Of a DNA stretch of 52,800 nt, positions 7,753 to 15,535 are shown piece by piece. Location of the stretch: assembly GCA_902775475.1 (NCBI GenBank), contig CACYME010000018.1, positions 1-52,800 of the forward strand, read 5' to 3'. Position 1 is the first letter of the stretch, and the number at the start of each line of letters is the position of its first letter. Below the pieces are notes generated by a model. That model saw only the letters and a list, made by a program, of their open reading frames with translations. It was not told where the DNA came from and did not search any database. The position numbers and the translations under genes were made by a program. Source of the stretch: an uncultured Prevotellaceae bacterium. Lineage in GTDB: Bacteria; Bacteroidota; Bacteroidia; Bacteroidales; Bacteroidaceae.

Positions 7753-8742
7753 ATGTTGAAAAAAGAATGGACAGTGCAGGGATTCATCGACGAGCCTGCC
7801 AACATGGATGAACTGCTGAAACACGGGATTCGTCGTCTGTGCGAAGAGAAGAACGCTGTGCTGCTGGCACACTACTACACCACGGGCGACATCCAGGAGG
7901 TGGCCGACTTCATAGGCGACTCGCTGGCGCTGGCGCGCAAGGCAGCGCAGACGGATGCGAAGATTATCGTGATGGCCGGCGTGCACTTCATGGCCGAGAC
8001 GTGCAAGCTGCTCTCGCCCGAGAAGCTGGTGCTCTGTCCCGACCTGAACGCCGGCTGCTCGCTGGCCGACAGCTGCAAGGCTGAGGACTTGAAGAAATAT
8101 AAGGAGGAGCATCCGGGCTACAAGGTGGTGAGCTACGTGAACACCACGGCAGCGGTGAAGGCGCTGACCGACGTGGTGGTGACGAGCGGCAACGCTAAGC
8201 AGATTGTGGACACGTTCCCGCAGGACGAGAAGCTCATCTTTGGTCCCGACTACAACCTTGGCAGCTACATCAACGCCATCACCGGGCGCGAGATGCTGCT
8301 CTGGCAGGGTGGCTGCCACGTGCATGAGCGCTTCTCGGTGGAGGCCATCGTGAAGCTGAAGCAGGAGCATCCGCAGGCGCTGGTGCTGGCTCACCCGGAG
8401 TGCAAGGGTCCGGTGCTGCGTGTGGCCGACGTGGTGGGCTCTACAGCCGTTCTTTTGAAGTATGTGGTAGAACACCCCGAGGGCGAATATATCGTGGCCA
8501 CCGAGGCCGGCATCCTGCACGAGATGGAGCGCCAGTGCCCGCAGGCACAGCTCTACCCCGTTCCGCCCGAGGTGAGCGAGGGTGCCATCGGCTGCCACTG
8601 CAACGAGTGCCAGTACATGAAGATGAACACGCTGCTGAAGATTTACAATTGTCTGAAGTATGAGTGGCCCTCGGTAGAGGTAGACCCCGCGATAGCCCGC
8701 GACGCCGTGAAGCCCATCAAAAGGATGCTAGAGCTCAGCTGA
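7753..8742 (+). CDS. nadA: Quinolinate synthase NadA
   Basis: This 329-residue enzyme condenses iminoaspartate with dihydroxyacetone phosphate to give quinolinate for NAD synthesis, using an oxygen-sensitive [4Fe-4S] cluster. The family landmarks are LAHYYTTGDIQEVADFIGDS near the N terminus, the cysteine motif NAGCSLAD (about 102), AHPECKGPV (about 217) and CHCNEC (281-286). nadB and nadC are not adjacent. The ATG at 7753 is chosen because the ATG at 7748 is out of frame. The gene begins directly after the AT-rich edge of the candidate origin. Confidence 0.96.
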   Translation: MLKKEWTVQGFIDEPANMDELLKHGIRRLCEEKNAVLLAHYYTTGDIQEVADFIGDSLALARKAAQTDAKIIVMAGVHFMAETCKLLSPEKLVLCPDLNAGCSLADSCKAEDLKKYKEEHPGYKVVSYVNTTAAVKALTDVVVTSGNAKQIVDTFPQDEKLIFGPDYNLGSYINAITGREMLLWQGGCHVHERFSVEAIVKLKQEHPQALVLAHPECKGPVLRVADVVGSTAVLLKYVVEHPEGEYIVATEAGILHEMERQCPQAQLYPVPPEVSEGAIGCHCNECQYMKMNTLLKIYNCLKYEWPSVEVDPAIARDAVKPIKRMLELS

Positions 8743-8769
8743 GCTGTTCTTTTTCAATAGACGGTGGAT

Positions 8770-8866
8770 AGCCACTGTGCAAGAAGGGCACAGAGACACA
8801 GAGTCTTTTGTTCTATGCCGAGACAAAACTCTGTGCCTCGGTGTCTCTGTGGTGAATATCAAATAA
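8770..8866. repeat. CAGAGACACAGAG long hairpin
   Basis: cacagagacac and the following agag/ttttgt blocks pair with acaaaactct and gtgtctctgtg about 30-50 bases downstream, giving a long imperfect stem. It follows nadA and may terminate it. The motif belongs to the same family as the repeats at 267 and 19167. Confidence 0.6.
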
Positions 8867-8973
8867 ATGTGTTCATCTACTTATTATCATAATAAAAGCA
8901 GAATTGCGAGTTGTTTTGTTTTTATTTAACTATAATGGGCAGCGATAATGATGCAGATTGGAATTTTTTTTCG

Positions 8974-8981
8974 TAATTTTG
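8974..8981 (+). promoter_or_regulatory. -7 promoter element for the first CotH gene
   Basis: TAATTTTG ends 10 bases before the ATG at 8992, implying a very short leader. Confidence 0.55.
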
Positions 8982-8991
8982 CCGCTTAGAT

Positions 8992-10374
8992 ATGGGAATG
9001 GAGAAGACAAAATGGTGCACGCTGCTTGTGGTTTTGCTGCTGTGCTCGTCGGCTGCCTGGGGGCAGTCGTTCTCTGGCACGCTGCCCGTTGTCTTCATCC
9101 ATACCGAGGATACGATTGCATCGAAGACGGAGTATGTGGGTGGCACATGCTACATCGACCCGATGGGGAACGATGAGTTTGAGCCGATGGGGAGTGCCGG
9201 GGAGCCTGTGCCGATGCTCATCAGGGGTCGCGGCAACTGGACGTGGTTCAGTGAGCAGTTCCCGAAGAAGCCCTATAAGATGAAGTTTGAGACGAAACAG
9301 TCGCCGTTAGGCATGGCGAAGAACAAACACTTCGCACTGCTGGCCCATCACGACGGCGTGAGGGCCTTCTTCCGCAATGCTGCGGGGTTCTACCTCAGCC
9401 GTGAGCTGAAAATGGACTACACGCCCGCTGAGCAGCCCGTGGAACTGGTGCTCAACGGCAGCTACGAGGGTCTCTATTTCCTGACGGAGACGGTGCGCGT
9501 GGGGAAACATCGGGTGAACATCGTGGAGCAGGAGGACGGTGAGACCGACGCCGACTTGGTGACGGGTGGCTGGCTGGTGGAGCTGGACAATGCCGAGGAC
9601 GAACGGCAACTGGTGATGCCCGTCGGCGGCACTGACCTGAGCTGGCTGTGGGTGACGCCGCACTCGCCAGAAACGCTCTCCACCGAGCAGCACGACTATC
9701 TCTATCACCAGTTTGAGGAATTGCTCCACCGTCTCTATAGCGCGAAGAAACCTGTGGAAGGCTGGGAGGAGATGGTCGACCTGTCGTCGCTGGCACGCTA
9801 TTACGTCATCAATGAAGTGCTCGACCACGTAGAGGCATTCCTGGGCAGCTGTTTCATGTATAAAGACTGGGGTGAAGAGGCGTGGAAGTTCGGACCGCTG
9901 TGGGACCTGGGACACGCCTTCAACGACTGGCATCCGAAGAACCGCTTCATCTACGACGTCGACGGATGGCCTCCCTGCCTCATCGGCCAGATGATGAAGC
10001 TGCCGCAGATGCAGGAGGCCGTGGAGCGGGTGTGGGCAGAGTTCTACCCCAGGAAATATGAAGGGCTGGTGGCTTTCATGACCAGCTATGCCGAGCGCAT
10101 CAGCGCCGCAGCACGCTGCAATGCGGAGCGGTGGGGTGTTACCAACACGGCCGACACGCAGGTGGTGCTGCAGAACTGTCTGAACCTGTTGGGCGAGAAG
10201 ATAGATTTCTTGGTGAGCGAGTGGGGCAATCCGATTCCTATTCATGTATCCTCAGTGACATATCGCCCTAAGGAGGAGGAGCGAACCTACAATTTGTTGG
10301 GGCAGCCAGGCCGTCAGGACCAGCGTGGCATCTACATAAGCGGTGGCAGAAAGTGGTTCGGCAGGAGAAGATAG
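8992..10374 (+). CDS. Exported CotH-family protein 1
   Basis: This 460-residue protein has a signal peptide (about 1-25, ending AAWGQ). The body matches the CotH kinase-like fold: a MLIRGRGNWTW segment, FPKKPYKMKF, a GLYFLTETVRVGKHRVNI block and FGPLWDLGHAF. CotH proteins are atypical kinases known from spore coats, but Bacteroidota members are exported and their substrates are unknown. The C terminus (YNLLGQ ... GIYISGGRKW) resembles the tail of other exported proteins here but ends in an unusual basic GRRR. It converges on a second CotH gene eight bases away. A second ATG at 8998 is possible. Confidence 0.85.
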   Translation: MGMEKTKWCTLLVVLLLCSSAAWGQSFSGTLPVVFIHTEDTIASKTEYVGGTCYIDPMGNDEFEPMGSAGEPVPMLIRGRGNWTWFSEQFPKKPYKMKFETKQSPLGMAKNKHFALLAHHDGVRAFFRNAAGFYLSRELKMDYTPAEQPVELVLNGSYEGLYFLTETVRVGKHRVNIVEQEDGETDADLVTGGWLVELDNAEDERQLVMPVGGTDLSWLWVTPHSPETLSTEQHDYLYHQFEELLHRLYSAKKPVEGWEEMVDLSSLARYYVINEVLDHVEAFLGSCFMYKDWGEEAWKFGPLWDLGHAFNDWHPKNRFIYDVDGWPPCLIGQMMKLPQMQEAVERVWAEFYPRKYEGLVAFMTSYAERISAAARCNAERWGVTNTADTQVVLQNCLNLLGEKIDFLVSEWGNPIPIHVSSVTYRPKEEERTYNLLGQPGRQDQRGIYISGGRKWFGRRR

Positions 10375-10382
10375 TAAGAAAT

Positions 10383-11795
10383 TCACTTCATGACGACCTT
10401 TCGGCCATTCATGATGTAAATGCCGGGTTTCGCGCTTTCTTTTCGAACCTTCTGACCATGGAGATTATAGACGGCAGAAGGCTCAACAAGCGCTTTAGGC
10501 TGCTGATGGATGGCGTCGGTATAGGAAGGGGCCTGCAGGCTGCCAATTTCGTTGTCGAGCCATTCCTTCCTTTCTTCAAACCATTGTAGGGCATTCTCTA
10601 TGTTATGCAGGATGGGGTCAGGCGGATATTTCCATCGCTTTCCATCGTAGATTCTCGACAGCTGGATGTTTGCCGCTAATGGAGAGGTCTTGAAGTCTCT
10701 TATAAAGCTGTCCATCTCGTTGAAGATGCTGTCCTTCATCTCCTCCCACAGATACTTATAGGCGGCGGTGAAGAGCTTGTTCTCGCTGTTCAGGAGCTGT
10801 GGAAAGTAGAAGAAAGAGCTGTTGTGGATGCTCGCCCACTGGCTGGGAGTCTTGAAGATGGCATTGAAATCCCAGAGGGTCGACATCCTGACCTTCGAGA
10901 GGGTGGTGCTGTCGTTTTTGGTGAGATAGATATTCGTGCCGGCAGCGTCGCCGGTGCCCAGAATGTCTTGTGCCAGCAGCCATGCGGCGAATGTCCTGAC
11001 ATCGATGAACTCATCGTAGTTACCCTCGTCGATACTGCTTTCCACCGTGGCCATAACGTTGCTGATGTAGTCGGTCTGCTCGCTGGTGATTTCGTCGGCA
11101 TCGGGATACTTGAACGTGTATTCCATATCGCTGGGTGTGCTGAAGTAGACGTCCTCGTTCCACCAGTAGGCGTCGCGCTCAAAGAGAAAACCGCTTTTGT
11201 CGACGTTGATGCGGCATTTTGTGTTTCGCTTTACCGATTCTACCAGCGTGTAGATGCCGTGATATTCATCGTTGATGATGAGGTTGACCACCATATAGGC
11301 CGGAGTCCACTTCCCCAGGTTCATAATGCTGTTGAGCTTCATGCCGATGATGGCGTTGAGGTTGTCGCCGCCTTCGTCTATCAGCAGCCAGTTCTTGTCG
11401 CTGAACCGGTCGTCGCCCCTGCCCAGCAGGTCGCCTTTCTTCTCGAGCTTGATTTTGTAGGGTTTCTTCCTGCTGTAGTAGGCGCTGGTGTTTCCGCGGA
11501 TTCTGAGCGTCATGCCACGCTCGTCCTTCTGGTAGTCATAGCTGTCGTAGAGGATATCGCCTTTCGACGTGCTGACAATAACCCTGCCAGGCACCTTGGT
11601 CTTGTTGGTGATGCTGATGCCAAACTCTCCTTCGGGTGCCAAGACGTAGTCGCATTGAGGCATTTCATTGTCGATGGTATGGATGGACAAGACGGGAAGT
11701 CCCAGTCTTGCCACGAATGCAGAGTCAATCTCATCGTCGGCCAGGACATGAGCAAAGACAGCCATCAGGAACAATGCGGTGAGCTTGCCTCTCAT
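10383..11795 (-). CDS. Exported CotH-family protein 2
   Basis: This 470-residue protein has a signal peptide ending near AHVLA. It has the CotH landmarks TLRIRGNTSAYYSRKKPYKIKL, NWLLIDEGGD, GIYTLVESVKRN and MSTLWDFNAIF, and a C-terminal tail YNLHGQKV...KPGIYIMNGRKVVMK that is typical of exported Prevotella proteins. It is a distant paralogue of the convergent CotH gene at 8992-10374. It lies six bases after porZ on the same strand and is probably the last gene of the leuS-yitT-rdgB-porZ unit. The link to porZ suggests export or surface handling through type IX secretion, but this is inference. Confidence 0.85.
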   Translation of the reverse strand: MRGKLTALFLMAVFAHVLADDEIDSAFVARLGLPVLSIHTIDNEMPQCDYVLAPEGEFGISITNKTKVPGRVIVSTSKGDILYDSYDYQKDERGMTLRIRGNTSAYYSRKKPYKIKLEKKGDLLGRGDDRFSDKNWLLIDEGGDNLNAIIGMKLNSIMNLGKWTPAYMVVNLIINDEYHGIYTLVESVKRNTKCRINVDKSGFLFERDAYWWNEDVYFSTPSDMEYTFKYPDADEITSEQTDYISNVMATVESSIDEGNYDEFIDVRTFAAWLLAQDILGTGDAAGTNIYLTKNDSTTLSKVRMSTLWDFNAIFKTPSQWASIHNSSFFYFPQLLNSENKLFTAAYKYLWEEMKDSIFNEMDSFIRDFKTSPLAANIQLSRIYDGKRWKYPPDPILHNIENALQWFEERKEWLDNEIGSLQAPSYTDAIHQQPKALVEPSAVYNLHGQKVRKESAKPGIYIMNGRKVVMK

Positions 11796-11801
11796 GCTAA
11801 A

Positions 11802-13889
11802 TCAGTTGACGAAAGCCACCTTGGCGACGACACCCTTGTTGCCCTCGCTGGTAGCAGTTGCAATCATGTAGACTCCCGATGCCACCCTCTTGCCCGACGT
11901 GTCTCTGCCGTCCCAGGTGAACGTGCCACCGTTGGAACGGCCCTGGGCAATGAGCTTTCCGCTGACGGAAAGTATCTTTACATCGGCATTGAACGACAAG
12001 CCCGTGATGGTGATATAGCCATCGTAGTCGGCATGGACGGGATTGGGATAGACGTAGATGTCGTCCTTCTCCATCGTCTCCACGGCGCTTGTGGCGTCTG
12101 ACATGTAGGAGCAGAGTCCCTGGTTGGTGCCGATAAACACCTCGCCAGTTTCGTTATTGATAGATATGGACTCTATGTTGTTAGAGATGAGCTTGCTGTT
12201 GCTGGTGGTGAAATGGTGGAGCTGCTCGTAGTTGTCGGCGCTGATGACGTAGACGCCGCCGCCGTCGGTGCCGATCCATTTGCGGTTGGCGCCATCGATG
12301 GTGATGACAGATACGTCGACGCCGTCCATCAGATAGTCGGCATAGTTGGAGCCATCGTTGCGCGGCACCTTCACCTGCGTGAAGCCCAGCGTGGCATCGT
12401 TCTGCTGATTCTCGTCATAGCAGAACAGTCCCACATTCGTTCCTATCCAAATGTTTCCTTCCAGGTCGGCAGCCACACAGCGCACATAGTGTGGCTCGTA
12501 GCTGATGCCGTCTTGGTTGATGAAGGTATCGAAGCGCTCGAATTGGTCTGTCGTGGTATTAATCTTAATCGTACACGGATGGGTGTGGTGCTCATTGGCT
12601 ATCCAGATGTTTCCTTTCTTGTCAATGATGGAGTTGCGAAGAATGCGCAGCTGGGTGTCGTTGTAGACGATTTTGTCGTTGGTGAACGATTGCCATTCGC
12701 TGGTCTTCGTGTTCAGTCGGAGGATGGGATAGGCACTCAGCCTGCTGCTGTTCGACATCCACAGGCAGCCGTTGTTGTCGAAGGCGAGGCCGTCCACGCG
12801 AACGTAGTTGACGGCGTTCGCATTGGTGGCATCGATGGCGGAAATCAATGGACTGTTGTCCATCGTGTAGTTGTTCACTTGTTCGTAGTTGCGGAATTCA
12901 TAGATTCCCGTTCCACAGGTACTGAAGAAGAAATGCTCTGAGTCGTTCGGGTCGACGGCGATACTTGTGACGTCCTTAAAGGTATTGCCCGACAGGGGAT
13001 TGACCGAGGTGATACACACCCAGTTTTTCTCTTCGTTCATAATCTGCACGCAGCCGGGACGGGAGAACTGTGTTCCGTCGCGCCAGCCGCCACCGCTGGA
13101 GAACAGCTTGTTGTCGAAGAAGAAGATGGAATTGAAATAGTTGTATGCCGGTCCGTCGGGTTTGAGCGTCTCCACCAGCTCGTGGTATTCGTCCCAGTCG
13201 GTCGTGTCCTGGGTGAAGATGCCGCTGGGAACCGTTCCTGCTGTCCAGCTGTGGGGGTCGATGAGGTTGCTGCTCAGCGATGCGGTGAGCACGTTGCCGG
13301 CCTTGGTGCGAACGAAGATGCTGCTGCCGCTGATGTCAACGGCGCTGATGTCCTCGTCGAGGATATACGACTCGGCGACTTCGGCACGCTGCATGTTCAC
13401 CTTCACCACGCCGAAGCCCGTGGCAAGGTAGGCATAGATGTCGTTCATGTAGATGCTATTGACGGTCTTGTCCTGCGTCATGGCCTTCGAGTAGATGGCG
13501 CTGACGTTGGTCACCCTTCCCTGGCTGTCCATCAGGTCGATGTTTGAGTTCTGATAGATGATGATGAGACGTGAGGCAGCTACATTCCAGGCGATGTGGG
13601 TGATGAAGTTGTCGCTGAGTGCGTTAATCTTGTCGTAGGTGGTGATGCTATGGTCGTTCAGGTTGTAGCTGTAGAGGTCGTTGGAGGCGCGTACGAAGAG
13701 CTGGTTGCCACCTTTGGCAATCTGCTGCGGCTCAGCATACGACATATAGGCGCGCCAGGTGCCCACTTGCGCCCCTGCGGGGCTAAATGATAAATGAAAA
13801 ATGATAAATGATAGGGCCGACGCCATGAGGTGCCAGCTATTACTAATTTGCTTCATAAGTGTTGTTATCTTCTGTTTCATTGTCATCAT
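11802..13889 (-). CDS. porZ: Type IX secretion system protein PorZ
   Basis: This 695-residue exported protein has the PorZ layout: a signal peptide, a mature start GTWRAYMSY, two beta-propeller regions with WIANEHH, IWIGTNVGLF and WIGTDGGGVYV-type blades, and a C-terminal sorting-like domain beginning YPNPV and ending VASGVYMIATATSEGNKG. PorZ is part of the surface complex that removes the sorting domain of type IX cargo and attaches it to lipopolysaccharide. The hydrophobic core of the signal peptide (FIIFHLSF) is encoded by a simple aaatgataaatg repeat at 13785-13814. The most upstream ATG is used; internal ATGs in the leader are possible. Confidence 0.88.
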   Translation of the reverse strand: MMTMKQKITTLMKQISNSWHLMASALSFIIFHLSFSPAGAQVGTWRAYMSYAEPQQIAKGGNQLFVRASNDLYSYNLNDHSITTYDKINALSDNFITHIAWNVAASRLIIIYQNSNIDLMDSQGRVTNVSAIYSKAMTQDKTVNSIYMNDIYAYLATGFGVVKVNMQRAEVAESYILDEDISAVDISGSSIFVRTKAGNVLTASLSSNLIDPHSWTAGTVPSGIFTQDTTDWDEYHELVETLKPDGPAYNYFNSIFFFDNKLFSSGGGWRDGTQFSRPGCVQIMNEEKNWVCITSVNPLSGNTFKDVTSIAVDPNDSEHFFFSTCGTGIYEFRNYEQVNNYTMDNSPLISAIDATNANAVNYVRVDGLAFDNNGCLWMSNSSRLSAYPILRLNTKTSEWQSFTNDKIVYNDTQLRILRNSIIDKKGNIWIANEHHTHPCTIKINTTTDQFERFDTFINQDGISYEPHYVRCVAADLEGNIWIGTNVGLFCYDENQQNDATLGFTQVKVPRNDGSNYADYLMDGVDVSVITIDGANRKWIGTDGGGVYVISADNYEQLHHFTTSNSKLISNNIESISINNETGEVFIGTNQGLCSYMSDATSAVETMEKDDIYVYPNPVHADYDGYITITGLSFNADVKILSVSGKLIAQGRSNGGTFTWDGRDTSGKRVASGVYMIATATSEGNKGVVAKVAFVN
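13785..13814 (-). repeat. AAATGATAAATGA simple repeat encoding the PorZ signal-peptide core
   Basis: aaatgataaatga occurs twice in tandem within the coding region. Read on the minus strand it gives alternating Phe, Ile, His, Leu and Ser codons that form the hydrophobic core. A further copy (tttttcatttatcattcatt) lies just upstream, at 13889-13909. Confidence 0.7.
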
Positions 13890-13907
13890 TTTTCATTTAT
13901 CATTCAT

Positions 13908-14570
13908 TTAGGGTGAAGCCCGCAGGAACTCGCAGAGTTTTGCGGTGGCTCGGGCGCGGTGGCTGATTTGGTTCTTCACCTCCTCGCCCAGCTCGGCGAA
14001 GGTCTTGTCGTAGCCGTCGGGACGGAAGATGGGGTCGTAGCCGAAACCCCCTACCCCACTGCGCTGAAGCGTTATCTCGCCTTTCACAATACCCTCGAAC
14101 AGGTGCTCCTGCTTGATGCTCGTGCAGCCGCAGGGACAGATGTCCTTCTTCTGTATTAACGCAATGACCGTGCGAAATCTTGCCTTGCGGTTGTTATTAT
14201 TTGCTAATTCGCTCAGCAGTTGGGCCATATTGGCCTCGCTGTCGTGGTCTTTGGGAGCGGGGGACTGAGTGGAGGGCTGCGATGGCATCGCAGCATACTT
14301 GACAGCGGCATAGCGGGCGGAATAGACGCCCGGTGCGCCGTCGAGGGCGTCGACCTCCAAGCCTGTGTCGTCGGCGAAGCAGTCGCAGTGGTAGTGTTGC
14401 CAAACGTATTCAGCCTTCTGGCGGGCGTTCTCCTCGAGCGTGGTGCCTGTCTCGGGGATGTCGACGTCGCAGCCGATGTCGCTGAGGGAGAGCACCTCGA
14501 AATTGCTGCCCAGGATATGGCGAATTTCTTGCAGCTTATGCTTGTTGTTGGTGGCGAAGACTATTTTCAT
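13908..14570 (-). CDS. rdgB: Non-canonical purine NTP pyrophosphatase (RdgB/HAM1)
   Basis: This 220-residue enzyme hydrolyses ITP, dITP and XTP to keep damaged purines out of nucleic acids. The motifs [42 protein letters not shown] and SHRARA are all present. It is about 20-25 residues longer than usual because of an insert at about 89-107, between SARYA and HDSEANM, rich in Pro, Ser and Gln. The insert contains a perfect palindrome at 14276-14294. The start ATG overlaps the yitT stop as ATGA, so the two are translationally coupled. Confidence 0.95.
   Translation of the reverse strand: MKIVFATNNKHKLQEIRHILGSNFEVLSLSDIGCDVDIPETGTTLEENARQKAEYVWQHYHCDCFADDTGLEVDALDGAPGVYSARYAAVKYAAMPSQPSTQSPAPKDHDSEANMAQLLSELANNNNRKARFRTVIALIQKKDICPCGCTSIKQEHLFEGIVKGEITLQRSGVGGFGYDPIFRPDGYDKTFAELGEEVKNQISHRARATAKLCEFLRASP
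14276..14294. repeat. In-frame palindrome inside rdgB
   Basis: The arms gctgcgatg and catcgcagc are perfect complements around one base. On the coding strand they encode AAMPSQ. A near-identical palindrome at 47307-47327 encodes VAMPSQ in the same reading phase. Confidence 0.8.
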
Positions 14571-15535
14571 GTGGTAGGTGTGGTAGGTTCGGTAGGTGTG
14601 GTAGGTTCGGTAGGGGGTTTTACTTTTACCTTAATCTGGTCGAAGCCTTCGCCGAAGACGCCGATGACGGCGCTCTGCGAGACGAAGGCCTGCGGGTCGA
14701 TGCTCTTGATGATGCGGAAGATGATGGTGCTCTCGTTCTTCTTCGCCAGGATGCAGAGCACCTTGCGCTCATGGCCAGTGTACCAGCCGTGGCCGTCGAG
14801 GATGGTGACACCGTGGTCGAGTTTCGTGCCGATGGCGTTGGCTATCTCCTGCCATTTCTTCGAGAAAATCATGAACTGCACTGACTGTCGCTGACGGTTC
14901 ATCAGGAAGTCGAGCATGAAGTTCTCGATGACCATGGTGCAGAGTCCGAACACCACCATGTGAGCGCGTTGTAGCATGTCGCCGAACTGTGGCACGAGCA
15001 GACAGGAGCCGATGATGACGAGGTCGAGGAAGGTGAGCACGGTGCCGAGCGACACGTCGCGGTACTTGTTCACCGAGGCGGCGATGATGTCGGTGCCGCC
15101 GGTGGAGCCGTTGTTCAGGAACACGATGCCCAGTGCCGAGCCCGTCATGGTGCAGCCCAGGATGAGCGACATGAAGTTCTGCCCCTCGCCCAGTATCTTC
15201 ACGTAGTTGCCCTGCTCGTCGACGGGCAGCCAGCTCTGGAACAGTCCGAGCAGCAGCGAGAGCATAGTGAACGCATAGATGGTCTTCGACAGGAATTTCC
15301 ATCCCAGTATGCGCAGGGCCACGATGCAGAGCACCACGTTGATGCCGAAGTAGGTGTACTCCAGCGGGAACTTCGTGGCGTAGAAGACGATGGCTGAGAT
15401 GCCGGCGACGCCGCCCGTCACAATCTCGTAGGGCATGAGGAAGACGGTGAAGCCGAAAGCATATAAAAGAAGGCCAAGGGTTATGAAGACATAATCCTGG
15501 ACCTCCTTGAGAACGAGCTTATGGTCAATGGTCAT
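14567..15535 (-). CDS. YitT-family membrane protein with a repeat-encoded tail
   Basis: This 322-residue protein has about five to six N-terminal membrane segments (YitT_membrane region, about 15-200, with the typical [12 protein letters not shown] motif) and a C-terminal DUF2179 cytoplasmic domain (about 205-305). The transported substrate of the family is not known. The last 15 or so residues, after KVKVK, are a Pro/Thr/Glu repeat ([15 protein letters not shown]) encoded by a tandem DNA repeat. The ATG directly follows the leuS stop codon with no spacer, so it is in the leuS operon. Confidence 0.9.
   Translation of the reverse strand: MTIDHKLVLKEVQDYVFITLGLLLYAFGFTVFLMPYEIVTGGVAGISAIVFYATKFPLEYTYFGINVVLCIVALRILGWKFLSKTIYAFTMLSLLLGLFQSWLPVDEQGNYVKILGEGQNFMSLILGCTMTGSALGIVFLNNGSTGGTDIIAASVNKYRDVSLGTVLTFLDLVIIGSCLLVPQFGDMLQRAHMVVFGLCTMVIENFMLDFLMNRQRQSVQFMIFSKKWQEIANAIGTKLDHGVTILDGHGWYTGHERKVLCILAKKNESTIIFRIIKSIDPQAFVSQSAVIGVFGEGFDQIKVKVKPPTEPTTPTEPTTPTT
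14573..14618 (-). repeat. Tandem repeat encoding the YitT tail
   Basis: On the plus strand the units gtaggtgtg and gtaggttcg alternate, giving an 18-base period repeated about two and a half times. In frame on the minus strand it encodes PTEPTT units. Such arrays can change length between strains. Confidence 0.8.

Noticed and set aside
10824-12101. 425-residue plus-strand open frame across cotH and porZ
   Set aside because: It is a shadow of two well-supported minus-strand genes.
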